From positions 59,899,501 through 59,963,500 of the forward strand of contig NC_058341.1 of assembly GCF_905475395.1 (NCBI RefSeq): a DNA stretch of 64,000 nt, given 5' to 3'. The notes beneath the pieces are model-generated. The model saw only the letters and a list, made by a program, of their open reading frames with translations, searched no databases and had not been told where the DNA came from. Shown here piece after piece: positions 50,873 to 62,435 of this stretch. The first letter of the stretch is position 1. The number at the start of each line of letters is the position of its first letter. Origin of the DNA: Chrysoperla carnea. Its lineage: Eukaryota > Arthropoda > Insecta > Neuroptera > Chrysopidae. A program made the position numbers and the translations under genes.

Positions 50873-50914
50873 CTCATTTGATGTTCTTCTACAGGCTTGC
50901 GTTAGTAAATAAAA
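50873..50914 (-). pseudogene. Truncated Gr first-exon fragment
   Basis: Minus-strand reading FYLLTQACRRTSNE followed by a gtaatt donor equals the last 14 codons of the Gr first exons (compare LYLLTLACRKTTKE in Gr-A). The similarity continues into the intron start. The rest of the exon is missing. It is the remnant of a sixth cluster copy, cut by deletion or by the adjacent LINE. Confidence 0.75.
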
Positions 50915-51035
50915 CTTACTACAATTGAAGGCATCATATCGTGATATTATCATACATATAAGAAATGAAGCGCAGTGTATTTTACAGAGTGATTAAAAAA
51001 TGTTAAGTGCTCTTGCTTGCTTAAATTAAATTTAC

Positions 51036-51905
51036 CTCATTTGAAGTTCTTGTACACGCCCGCGTTAATAAATACAACACATATATTTTAATAATCGCAT
51101 TTCCACCAAAAACTATTGGTACCGTTAACGTATTATCTAATTTAAATTGATATTTCTTAAAAGATTGAATACTAACGTGTGCGGTTGCTAAAATGATTAT
51201 AGCATCGAGTTGAAATCCTAAACTTATCATATGTTTAAATGTATTTTCAATCAGCAGAAAATTTGTATACAAATTAAAATGAATGCTCACAATTTTCTTT
51301 AATTTATAAATACATTCTGCATTATTAATTAACATTTTATTTAAATTAATAAATTGAATCTTTGTTAATAATAATAATAAATATATAAAAATTTGATATA
51401 AATATTGATAATATATTGGAAAATTATATATAATTATTATAAAAATTAACTTAAAATCGTAAATAACAATTAGTGCATACAGACATGATCCATATGATAA
51501 AGTTGCGTAAATTATAAAAATTATTAATAATAAATTTTGTTTGTATTTAAATTCATTTAAATCATCTACAAAAAATTGATTATATTTATTGAATTTATTG
51601 AATATTAATTTCATCCTACTTCCTGAAGTTTCAATATGGCAAATTGTTCCTAAAAAGTAAAAGCAGCTTACTATAATTTCGATAACATCAAACAATGCAG
51701 TAATCCATGTTTGAAAATCAACAAAATATAGTAAATCTATTGTACTAAATGCAAAAAAAGCGGTAGTCCATAAAAAAAGGTATAATATCGAACGATAAAT
51801 TAAATACACAATTTTAGTTTTCGTTTTGGTCATTAAAAATGGTGCTATACCGAAAAGTTTCATTGGAAGGAATATTGGTTTTAAAATTGTGTATACAACA
51901 TTCAT
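51036..51905 (-). CDS. Gustatory receptor first exon, Gr-B
   Basis: 290 codons, the same length as Gr-A, from ATG at 51905 (aligned with the Gr-A start; the open frame runs on upstream to 51998 but that part is the conserved 5' block) to a gtaaat donor after ACTRTSNE, phase 0. Same opening MNVVYTILKPIFLPMKLFGI and helix pattern. Differences from Gr-A cluster in the middle (YATLSYGSCLYALIVIYDFK) and around the IENTFKHMISLGFQLDAII region. No C-terminal exon lies between here and Gr-A; the shared pair at 42.2 and 40.8 kb would complete it. Its transcript would have to splice across the LINE and the Gr-A exon. Confidence 0.9.
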
Positions 51906-52030
51906 TTTTAATTTGTAATCACTCTGACTGTATTGTTGATCGAAAACTGAAAATTTTTTTACAAAAAAATTTGTCCCAATTTGAAAATAAACAGACAATA
52001 CAAATTATATCTCAATTTAGATGACAAAGA
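51906..52030 (-). promoter_or_regulatory. Conserved block upstream of Gr-B
   Basis: Copy of the block before Gr-A ('gtaatcactctgactgtatt', 'gttgatcgaaaactgaaaat'). The similarity extends to about 52080, after which a copy of the dispersed repeat begins at 52149. Confidence 0.45.
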
Positions 52031-52148
52031 GATATGTTTAATGGAATAATTAGTAAAATGAATTAATATAATTAAAATGTTTGGCCATTGTATATAATTC
52101 TCCTCGTATATCTTACTAAATTTGAATGATGGCCAATAATTATAATAA

Positions 52149-52594
52149 AACAAGTGAAAACAAACAATTGACTGAGTAAATTGTATAAATACCGTGTATA
52201 GACTCTGTTGAGGACCCAGTCGTTTGTTTTTTACGTCATGTAAATAAAGAAAGATATCCACTCTTAGATAGCTACACACATGTAACTGATATTCCCATAT
52301 ATAATACATACTAAAAAATTTGCACCTATTAGCGCCCTCGCGGGTAAACAGTGATGTTTACGAAAAAATTTTTGAAACAAAAGTTGTTTATTTTTTTATA
52401 AGAAACATTTTTTACATTTAAACTTTACAAGACCAAATTGACCTATGTTGCTCATTTACGAACTAAACATTATTTTTTACGGCCTAAGCACGCTATAAAC
52501 TTTCAACTTGATATGTCTTTTCGTTTTTGAGTTACCGTGTTGAGAGACGGACTAAGTTAATATACTTTGATATATTTCATATACATGATATAAC
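52149..52594 (-). repeat. Dispersed ~600 bp repeat, inverted copy
   Basis: Reverse complement of the family: 'caagtgaaaacaaacaattg' at the left, 'gggtaaacagtgatgtttac' and 'gttgctcatttacgaact' in the middle, 'tatatttcatatacatgata' at the right. A further end fragment lies at about 52660-52715. Confidence 0.8.
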
Positions 52595-52687
52595 AATGGA
52601 AAGTAAAAACAAATTTGCGAAATTAGGTATTTTTCCTTAAAAAGTTTGTTTTTAAAAATAACAAGTGAATTAAAACAATTGATTGAG

Positions 52688-52906
52688 TTAGTTGATGAAA
52701 TACCATGTATAGACAGTTCTGATTTTCGCTAAATTCAAGTCTAAATCATAAGAATAATGATGTACAAGATTTCTAGCCTTTAGTTCCAACTGAGAAGATT
52801 CCATTGTGGTCATCTCAGCCAAGAAAGCGAATCGTTCATCAACGACTTCGCACGCTGAAATTCGTTCATTCAACGATACGATCAGTTGGTCAATGGCATA
52901 GTACAA
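52688..52906 (-). mobile_element. hAT/ZMYM1-like transposase fragment, middle part
   Basis: Minus-strand frame YYAIDQLIVSLNERISACEV, VDERFAFLAEMTTMESSQLE and LKARNLVHHYSYDLDLNL resembles the 'LxxRFxxYxxxxxxFGFLxxLxxLxxxEL' segment of ZMYM1-like hAT proteins. A short open fragment without a proper start or end. Confidence 0.55.
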
Positions 52907-53280
52907 GATCCGAATTAAGGTCGACTTTCACCCATCTGTTTACCGAATGAAAGTTATTTTTTATGAAATGTAAAATATTTACAAATATCCCTGTTGTGGG
53001 TTGCCCTAAAAAATATGGTCCAGACAACTTTTAATAAAAATATCAAAACTTGGAAAGCTTGTAAATTTTATTTTTTGACTGATATTTTGTGGACAATCAT
53101 ATAGCACCGTATTTGCAATAAAATTATCTTTATTTATATATGTGAGGCAATGAATTAACAGATGAACGTAATTACTATTCACAACTTGTATAAATGCGAA
53201 AATAGTGAACGAAAAGAGGCAGACAGCATAGCTGCTGCATATTCTTTATGGCCTTTCTATGGAATTTTTGGGATCAATTA

Positions 53281-53951
53281 GGGGGCGTCCATAAATTACG
53301 TGAGATGATTAAGGGGGGGACGGGGTCGAGTCAAATATCATCTAATCTCACGTTGGGGAGAGGGGGGGTCTCGACAAATATCACGTAATTTTTTATTCTG
53401 TTTGAAACAAAAAAATATTATACTATTTTGTTGAATTTAATCCAAATTGTATGTACATGTTTAAAATTTAATCTTAATTAAGCGTTAACGTAATATGATT
53501 ACGATTATTCACTAATTCGTTCGGAAAAAAATTATTTCATTCATAGAAAAAAAAAAAAATACTTCGACGTTATATATCTACTGAATGTCGAACCACCATA
53601 TTTATTTTATACTAAATAGCGCATAATTCTCCATGGACTGAATTAGAGTAATTCTTTTTTTTAATCACAGTAGACATAATTTAATTAAGTATTCTATTCT
53701 TAACTTTTTATTACATTTATAACTCTCAGCAATATTGATTAGTCGTAAATAAAAGCACAAACCAAATTGTTTTTTTCTTTTTACAATAAACAATCTAACG
53801 CGTTTACGTAATAAACCCACATTCTGAAAAATCTCACGTGAGATTGGGGGACGGGGGAGGGGGTTGACTAAAACCTCACGACATCTCACCAAGGGGAGAG
53901 GGAGGGACAGAAAATTTAAAAAAACACCTCACGTAATTTATGGACGCCCCC
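53281..53951. mobile_element. MITE, ~670 bp, GGGGGCGTCC termini
   Basis: Ends gggggcgtccataaattacg and cgtaatttatggacgccccc are exact inverses. Both sides are flanked by tta, a possible 3 bp target duplication. Second inverted blocks inside ('atctcacg', 'ggggagaggg') follow. The internal region is AT-rich and non-coding. Confidence 0.88.
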
Positions 53952-54469
53952 TTAATAAACATACAAAAAAATTTGCTATTTTATCCGAATTGGTAGGGAA
54001 TCTGGGGCCATGGCCCCGTCCTAAATTAGGCACTAAACAACCCGTGTCCTTACATAGAATTACAATATTAGACTTAAACTGAAATTAGGTGATGAATAAA
54101 TAGATGGATATTAAGCAACCGTAGTAATTTACATAATAGTCCAATACCGGGTATTTTTTTCTGGGTACTATGTTCAAGGATATCCTCCTTGGCTGGGAAG
54201 GGATCTTCAGCCGCCGTCTTGGAAAACTTGTTTTATCAAATATCTCGTGAACTGCATCGTACGGCAACCATAGAAAGGATAATTTTTATAGATAATAACA
54301 TTTTCTATAACTCAACTTTATCTTTACTGGAGCCTTTATCTTTAACCTTTCGCTAATTTTAAACAATTAAAGTTTTGAAATTGGCAAATTTTTTTCTCAG
54401 AAACGGCGGAAGTGAGGGGGCATAGTAGTAGTGTGAAAAGATTTTAGCACTTTTTTATATTAAATTTAC

Positions 54470-55339
54470 CTCATTTGAAGTTCTTGTACACGCTCGTGTT
54501 AATAAATACAACACATATATTTTAATAATCACATTTCCACCAAAGAGTATTGGTACCGTTAACGTTTTATCTAATTTAAATCGATACTTTTTCAAAGATT
54601 GTATAGTTATATGTGCGTTCGTTAAAATAATTATAACATCGAGTTGAAATCCAAGATGTATAATACGTTTAAATGTATGTTCAATCAACAGAAAATTTGT
54701 ATACAAATTAAAATGAATGCTCACAATTTTCTTTAATTTACGAATACATTTTTTATTATTAATGAACATTTTATTTAAATTAATAAATTGAATTTCTACT
54801 AATAATAATAATAAATATATCAAAAGTTGATATAAATATTGATAATACATTGGAAAAATATATATAATTATTATAAAAATTAACTTGAAATCATAAATTG
54901 CAATTATTACATACAAAATTGCAACAAAGGTTAAATTTGTGTATACAAAAAAAATTATTAATAATAAATTTTGTTGGGATTTAAAATCATTTAAATCATC
55001 TATAAAATATTGATTATATTTGTTAAATTTATTGAATATTAATTTCATTTTACTTCCCGAAGTTTCAATATGGCAAATTGTTCCTAAACAATAAAAAAAG
55101 CTTATTGAAATTGCGAGAACATCAAATATTACAGTAACCCAGGTTTGAAAATCAACAAAGTATAATAAGTCTATTGTACTAAATGCAAAAAAAGCCATTA
55201 TCAATAAACTAATGTATAATATTGAACGATAAATTAAATACACAATTTTAGTTTTCGTTTTAGTCATTAAAAATGGAGCTATGCCGAAAAGTTGCATTGG
55301 AAGGAATATTGGTTTTAAAATTGTGTATACAACATTCAT
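54470..55339 (-). CDS. Gustatory receptor first exon, Gr-C
   Basis: 290 codons from ATG at 55339 to a gtaaat donor after ACTRTSNE, phase 0. Same family as Gr-A and Gr-B with the same length; opening MNVVYTILKPIFLPMQLFGI. More diverged in TM2-TM4 (LAISISFFYCLGTICHIETS; YTNLTFVAILYVIIAIYDFK). The segment KIQFINLNK of the others reads EIQFINLNKMFINN here. Intact frame. No downstream exon next to it; completion by the shared exons is inferred. Confidence 0.9.
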
Positions 55340-55460
55340 TTTTAATTTGTAGTCACTCTAACTGTATTGTTGATCGAAAACTGAAAATTTTGTGACAATA
55401 AAATTTGTTCCATTTTGAAAATAAATCGAAAATAATATTGATAATATCTCATTATATATA
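55340..55460 (-). promoter_or_regulatory. Conserved block upstream of Gr-C
   Basis: Third copy of the block seen before Gr-A and Gr-B ('tttttaatttgtagtcactc', 'taactgtattgttgatcgaa'), with a few changes. Confidence 0.4.
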
Positions 55461-56318
55461 GATGTCAATAAGATATATTTATTTTAAAGCGACTAGTAAA
55501 ATGAATTAATATAATTAAAATGATTGGTTATTTTGTATGATTCTCTTCAAAAATTATAGATAATGGGTAATTGAATGATACTAAATAATTAAAAATAACG
55601 ATCAAGTACAAACGAATACGCGAAATTAAGTTTTCCATTATTAGGCCAATCAAATTAAACATTGAACATTGAACGTTGCATCAAATCTGATATTTTTATT
55701 TTTTTAACTCCCCGAACTAAAAAAGGGGTGTTATAAGTTTGGTCGCTATGTGTGTGAGTCTGTCTGTCAGTATATGCCTGTGGCATCGTAGTGCCTAAAC
55801 GCATGAACTGATTTTGATTTTTTTGTTTTTGTTTGAAAGGTAATTTAATGGAGAGTGTTCTTAGCCATGTTTCAAATGCGTGTTATGGTTCCGTACCCGA
55901 AAAATTGTTGGAGTTTTTTAAAATTTTGTAAATTTCACTTGTTGATATGTTGTTTGCAATATAGAGGCATTGCAAAATCCAAGGTTCGATCGCGGCAGAC
56001 GACCGGATCATGCCAAAAAATAAAATAAAAATTTTTACCTTACTTCAGCTTTTGCCGATTTTTAACCGGGAGGACTGGTTTTTATTTTTACTGAGTATTT
56101 ATTTTTAAAGAAGTTTAAATTTTTAACAATTTAAGATAAAACCAGTTTTTACAAGACCAACAATTTCGGAGATATAGCTTTTCAAAGTTTGTCTATTTTT
56201 CAAGTAATACGATTTCTCGCAAAATTTCATTTTGTAAGCCGTCTTAAGTTTAGCATTATTTATACACATATACAGCAGCCCCATTATTCAATGGCTTTGA
56301 ATCAAAAGAGTTTATATA

Positions 56319-56889
56319 CATAGAGAACGGGTTATACTAGCCAGTAAGTGGATACGATATGATGAATGGCAGAAAAGACTGCCAGTAAGTTCCCCTGTGT
56401 CCCTGTCATAATCATATAATGCATGGTGATTTTGTGTATGCTATTATATTTATTTTGTACAAACAGGTTATATACAGTTTGTATTATTCTTTTTGAAAAT
56501 GAAAAAGTGTCTAATACGCAGATTTGCATATTCTCCAATTTGTTTTTTCAGAAATATTGTAATTGAAATATTGGTAGATGAAAATGCACGTAAATTTAAA
56601 TAATAATTAAACTCAATAAAAATTTTAGTTAATTTTATTAAAAATTTAACTGTTTATATTGGGTTTGTTATGTAAATAAAGTTTCTTTTGACGTTTGTAC
56701 TTTTTGAATAACTTTTAATGTATTAAATAATATTCCATAAATCGTTTTTTTAATCATTTACTTAATAGTAATAATGTAAACAATATCTAGCCAATGACAT
56801 ATAGATTAGACAAGGGCACAGGGGAATTCACTGGCAGTCTTCTCTATCATTTATCATATCGCAAGTTTTGGGCCCTGGTGTTCTCTATA
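56319..56889. mobile_element. Foldback/MITE, ~570 bp, ~95 bp TIRs
   Basis: Left 'catagagaacgggttatact', 'gatatgatgaatggcagaaa' and 'agactgccagtaagttcccc' mirror right 'aattcactggcagtcttctc', 'tatcatttatcatatcgcaa' and 'ggtgttctctatag'. Non-coding. Confidence 0.82.
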
Positions 56890-57278
56890 GTTGTACAAGC
56901 TCTTTGGAAATGATTAAATGAATTGTCATAACAGATGTCATGATTCATGGCGCACGATTATGAAGTGTTTTATTATCACAATTTTTTAAAGCGAGTATAT
57001 TTATTGCAAAACACTTTCAAATGTAAATATTTTATTATACGAATCATTTTTTTTGGTCCCTACAATCGATTCGACGTGTTTTTGGTACATCCAAAAATTT
57101 ATTGGAAGTGTCTATTATAGTTCATATACTTATTCTTTTAGAGGAAATTTTGTGCTGTCGGACTCTAGCGTGTTTAACTAAACTAAAAATAAAATTAAAT
57201 TATTTGCAAGTAAAATTAATATGTGTTTTAAATTCAAATTCTACAATATATCCCAACATTAATTGATTCCTCAGTTAC

Positions 57279-58139
57279 CTCTTTGGATGTTCTTGTACAT
57301 GATTGTGTAAATGTAAGCAAAACAAAAACTTTAACTAAACCATGTAAAGTAACTGCTACCGCTAACATATTAAAATTATAAAACGTGTCCTTCTTAAGAT
57401 ACTGTATAGTTGTATGTAGATCTGACAAAATTACAACCATGTCCATCCATAAACCAATATACAAAACATTCTTAAAAGTATTTTGAATTAACAAAAAATT
57501 AGTCCACAAATTAAAATGAATGGTCACAATCTTCTTTAATTTATAAATACAATCACCATCATTAATTAATAATTTATTTAAATTAATAAATTGTATTTGT
57601 ACGATTGATATCAATAAATATGTAAATAAAATTATTGAAAATTCATAAAACGATGGTGTGGTATAGAGAGCTAGTAAAAAAATCATTTTCCATTCAAATA
57701 TGCGAATAATTGTATAGAATGAGAGAAAATACGATAAAAAAATATATATTGTAAAAATTAAGATTAATATATCTTGTTTAAATTTAATTATATTCAAGTC
57801 ATTTATGAAAAATTCTTCATATTTATTGAATTTATTTAATATTAATATTATTTTATTTCCTGAATTTTCAATGTGATATATAGTCACTAAGCCAAAATAT
57901 AAAGCTATAATAACGGATGTAATATCAACTATAATACCAACGATTGTTTGAAAATAAATTAATTTTAATAAATAAGCTGTATTTAGTGCTAGAAAAGCAC
58001 CACTAAGAAAAGAAAAATATAACATTAAACGATAAATTAAATAAGCATGTTTTGATTGTTTTTTAATCATTAAAAATGGTGCCATTCCAAACATTTTCAG
58101 AGTGAAAAATATAGGTTGTAAAATTGTGAACACACTCAT
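57279..58139 (-). CDS. Gustatory receptor first exon, Gr-D
   Basis: 287 codons from ATG at 58139 to a gtaact donor after SCTRTSKE, phase 0. Opening MSVFTILQPIFFTLKMFGMA. It forms a second subfamily with Gr-E, sharing YRLMLYFSFL / FGLVTIYHIENSGNKIILIL, while keeping the cluster-wide IQFINLNKLLIN and KLKKIV.IHFNL.TNFLLIQ blocks. Hydrophobic throughout, intact frame. Without the downstream exons it lacks TM7; the shared exons at 42.2 and 40.8 kb would give a 362 aa receptor. Confidence 0.9.
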
Positions 58140-58359
58140 TTTAATTTGCTTTTGGTAACACAGCTTTATAAAAACTATTCGATTATTAAAATATCAATTT
58201 AATTGAAAATGCATATCTTTTATCTTTTGTTTAGTATCATAGCTGAATTATGCCATTGATGAGAATTCAATTAAATGAATTAATAATTATTTGTTTATTT
58301 TTAATATATTATAAATATTAGAATATCATTATTAATTGCAAACTACAATTTTATATTCT

Positions 58360-58420
58360 ACTAGGTGATGTCCGCAACTTCGTTCGCGAATTTCAAGTAC
58401 CGCAAGACTTTAAATCTAAT
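58360..58420. mobile_element. RTE-like terminus
   Basis: 'actaggtgatgtccgcaact' followed by 'tcgttcgcgaatttcaagta' resembles the 'ctagctgatgcccgcgacttcgtccgcg' terminus of insect RTE-type elements. Only this end is seen. Confidence 0.4.
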
Positions 58421-58619
58421 GAAGCAAAAGGTATTTTACCTATGCCCTAATGGTCGAAATTTTTAAAAGCTACTATATAACCAAAAATACCGCATGTTGG
58501 TTTGGTTCATCGTCATGGTGAGTAAATAATGATGTAGGTATTTGTAACCTCAAATATCCATAGATTTGCTGATCTTTAAATATTAGAATTAAATAATAGT
58601 AGTAAAAAATAGCAGTAAA

Positions 58620-58914
58620 GGGAAGCTTCTAAGTGTTTTTCAGATTGATCGTGTTTTTTTTGCGGTCATAGAAAAATTATGAACATTGTTGTAACCGGTA
58701 TCGCTCCAGATGGTTTTATTGTTGGCAAATAGTAGACAAGGAAAACAAAACAACCGATTGCTATGTTTGAAACCTGGCAGCCAATAATATGAATCAGATC
58801 GATATTTTCAATAAGATATTTTGTGTTCAATTTACGATTGACTTTATCTTTAGTTTGTATTAATTGCAAATCTGGTGTACAACGACCTTTCACGATTACT
58901 TGTTTTTTGGTCAT
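58620..58914 (-). mobile_element. hAT/ZMYM1-like fragment with TTF zinc finger
   Basis: Minus strand: VKGRCTPDLQLIQTKDKVNR in one frame, then after a frame change WLPGFKHSNRLFCFPCLLFA and NNKTIWSDTGYNNVHNFS. The FCFPCLLF.N....W..TG pattern is the TTF-type zinc finger near the N-terminus of ZMYM1-like hAT transposases. Frame-shifted and short, so dead. Confidence 0.7.
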
Positions 58915-59534
58915 CGAAAGATACGTTTTGAAAACGTATAATTTTTTTTTCTATACACAGACCATTTGAACAAGTTTGGCAGTGAATATTATCCATTTTT
59001 CTCTTTTATCAACGTTAAAATCTTAAACATCTGATAATATAACCACGAACAAACCAAAACAATCAATATTCGAATCGACTCAGTATAAAAGCAATAAGTC
59101 GAAAATAATAGTGCTTTATGTGCGTAGATCACTAATCGTAATAATTATGGAGATCAACTCACAACTAATCAATCAAATACTTGTAGTGTAGGGGTATTTA
59201 AATGAATAAGAAACAAAGCTACTTCGGTTAATGTCGTACTGTCTACAGTTTGTCGTACTGTTAAAAGACTATGTCTTTCTATGCTTTCTTATGTGTGGAA
59301 TTTTATTGTATTTATACGAACGCACACACGTATGACTATAAGTGCATACATATAAACATTTAGGCAAGAATAGTTCGTTCCTGGAGCGACTCGGCAGCGC
59401 AATGCGAAGTTACTTAAAATTCAATGTATGCCACATAGAGTTATAGATGATAAAGATGTTGTGTTTATTAACAGTACCGTAGATAAATAATAATCAGAAC
59501 AAGATTATACATATTTGTATAATTTGTCAAACAT

Positions 59535-59905
59535 TCGGCTTCGGCCTGAATTCAGGCCGAAGCCGAAGCTTTGGCCGAAGGTTCCTAGCAAGCGTCGGAA
59601 TTGAACGAATTGTTCTAAATGTTATTATTTTGAAATAAATTTCAAGGTAACTTTTTTAATCATTTTTTTGACATCTTTTTGATTGACTTCTAGATCAACT
59701 TCTAAAGAACATAATCTCTAGATCAACTTCTAAAGAACATAATCTCTAGATCAACTTCTAGAGATCAAGTTTAATATTAAAGTTTTAAATCATGTTTTTA
59801 AACCTTCGGCTTCGGCTAGGCTTCGGCTTCGGCCGAAGGTTGTGGCGATAGCCGATTAATCGGCTTCGGCTTCGGCCAAAAATCGACCTTCGGTCGGACA
59901 CTACA
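59535..59905. repeat. GCCGAA-rich inverted repeat element
   Basis: Two GC-rich blocks made of gccgaa/ttcggc words (59535-59582 and 59803-59900), each partly self-complementary ('cggcttcggcctgaattcag', 'gccgaagccgaag'), flank an AT-rich middle. In the middle, 59690-59765 holds about 2.6 tandem copies of a 28 bp unit (ctagatcaacttctaaagaa, cataatct). Confidence 0.7.
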
Positions 59906-60389
59906 TATTTGTCTGAATTATGTAGGGTAGGTAGTGTCTTTCTGTCTATTCGCTTCGAGTGTGACTGCAGCGCCACACAAAACATGAACTACGGGAGGCT
60001 GTCAGAGTATGTTTTTATATGTATGCCTATAGCAAGAGACAAAAATATAAATAAATATTATATGTAATAATAAAAAAAATTTACATAAAAATATGTGACA
60101 ATTTTACAGTGATTGTGTCATTTTTTTCACTAGTTAAATGAACCAAAAACAAGTAAGTGTAATGCTAGAAAATAAATAATGTAGTAAACAGTAGGTTAAG
60201 TTGCTTGAAATTTATGTCAAAGTCTAAAAATAATAATAATACTAAGGAAATAATGAAAACAAAAAATAATTAAAAAGTCGTCTCAATGGAATTAATAAAT
60301 ATTTGTTTAATTTATATAATTTTTTATTATTTTTAGATCATGGATATAATCATACGAACAGGATTTCAGGCTATCAGTCAGCCAAATTC

Positions 60390-60475
60390 AATAATATTTG
60401 TTCAATTTGATTTCTTATTTTCATTTCTTATTTTGAAAAATAATATTTGTTCAATTTGATTTCTTATTTTCACAA
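60390..60475 (+). repeat. Tandem duplication, ~50 bp unit
   Basis: 'aataatatttgttcaatttg' + 'atttcttattttca' occurs twice in a row. Confidence 0.75.
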
Positions 60476-61020
60476 TTTTTAATGCATTAAGTTTAATTAA
60501 TTCGTGTTTTTCAATAATTTTAATTTGACATTTCTATTACATTAACATGTAAAGAATTGCAAATTAGTCATAACAGCCTCCTTTAACTCCAAAATTTTTC
60601 ACTTAAAGCGCTGGCATCGATTTTATTGTCCCTTCCATGACTACGCACACAACGAATATGTGATGCACGCCACTGCTTACTATTACTACTGCTACTACTA
60701 ATATTACAAATATGTGTATGTCGCAGCCAACTAGCTTAATTATCCGTTCAATTAACAGCCTTTTTTCCAAACGGTACCGTTCAACTAGCGATCTGAATGA
60801 TATCCAGCCGTAGCGTTTAATAGAATATTTATTGAACTGGCTGTCTGATGCCTAGGCCATTCATACAATAATAGGCTGACTATTTGACAAAAAAAAAAAC
60901 ATTAAATATCTGACATTAGAAATTGTTTATTTAAGTAATTTTAGGTGTAGCATATTGTTATTTGATAAACGTATGAGATCAAATAGCTTAACATAAAAAT
61001 AAAATACACATGTAGTGATT

Positions 61021-61412
61021 AAAATATTAATATCTGGATGACCGAGCTTGGCTCGGTATTCTTAAAAAGACACAAATTTTATCACTAATAGAAGACCGTT
61101 TTAAATGTCTCCACACAAATACCAATTTGAATCATTAACTACGATATACACCAATAGATGTCAGGAAGAGTTATAATTTGCATTGTATTTCATTAACTAC
61201 GATATACACCAATAGATGTCAGGAAGAGTTATAATTTGCATTGCCGGTTTCAGTTTTTCATGAAAAAACGAATAAAACGACGTTTTTTTAAAATGAAACC
61301 TTGTTAGATCGAATTATCGCCCCAAAAAACCCCTACATACTCATTTTCATGAAAATCGTTGGAGCCATTTCCAAGATCGTTGATATATATATATATATAT
61401 ATATATACAAGA
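61021..61412 (+). mobile_element. RTE-like LINE 3' tail with internal duplication
   Basis: Starts 'atctggatgaccgagcttgg' and ends 'atgaaaatcgttggagccat' + a (ta)n microsatellite at about 61382-61408, matching 9700-10060. A unit of about 56 bp ('ttaactacgatatacaccaa', 'tagatgtcaggaagagttat', 'aatttgcattg') is duplicated in tandem at about 61135-61243. Confidence 0.7.
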
Positions 61413-62111
61413 ATTTCTCGTTTAAATATATAAGATTTGTTAACGCAAAGTAAACTTCCATGGCATCTGGATCCACAAAGGACTTTGTTTTTAAAACACA
61501 TTTATTATTGAGTCACTGATTTCCTTCTGTGAATCACTGATTCCCTTCTGTGATCTTCATTTTTGGAATTCCTTATTACCAAAAGGTGAGTGACTTGCCA
61601 TAACCTCTCTCAAAGAAATAGGACTTTCTGAAATTTCATCACCATAGTTTAAATATGAGTACCACAAATCTTGTCATGAAATCCAGTTTTTAATATTATC
61701 ACACTTAGTTTTTGTAACTTTTTGTCAATACACTTTTTCAACGTGCTAATTTTTGGGTAAACGCAATCAAACTGTGAGAAACATTGACAGTGTGTGGGTT
61801 TCAACACCAAGTGGCAGAATGACTAGGCTACGCAAGTAGTAAAAGATTACACTAGTTTACAAAAATTTAATTTTTGTCTGTTGCCGCGAATTTTATGGTG
61901 GTTTTTCTTTGCTTATGACATGTTATTTTGAAATATAGCCTCAGAAATTTTTGAGCAGGTCAAATTAATTTATTGTTGATTTTCATCATTTATAGTACAC
62001 TTAATAAGCCGGAAAATATGGAAAAGTGGTGGAACAGAACCGATTTCAAAAATTCTTGTTTGTACGTGTTTCTAAGACCTTCGGGAGCATTCATACCCAC
62101 TAGTCTCTACA

Positions 62112-62337
62112 TTCCCTGGTGGGAAAAAATAGTTAAAGGATGAATAAGTCTTAGAAAACTCTTATAGTCTCAGAAACTGAAAGTCTTTATAACTCTGAAT
62201 TTCTCAACGTTCTTGGACTAGTGTGAATAACTCGTTGAGAAATTCATTATTATTAAAAAGAGTTATTTAGAATTCCTAAGACTTTTTCAGAGTTTTCTAA
62301 GACTTATTCTTTCTTCAAATATTTTTTCCACCAGGTT
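62112..62337. mobile_element. MITE, ~226 bp
   Basis: Left 'ccctggtgggaaaaaatagt' and 'gaataagtcttagaaaactc' mirror right 'gagttttctaagacttattc' and 'atattttttccaccagg'. Non-coding. Confidence 0.75.
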
Positions 62338-62435
62338 ACTATAAAAAAATCAGGAAATAAGGGTAGTTTTCACAACAACAGTGAAAAAAAGTTCAAAATT
62401 TCACCTTGGAAATCGACTGCTGAGGCTTTTTGGGG

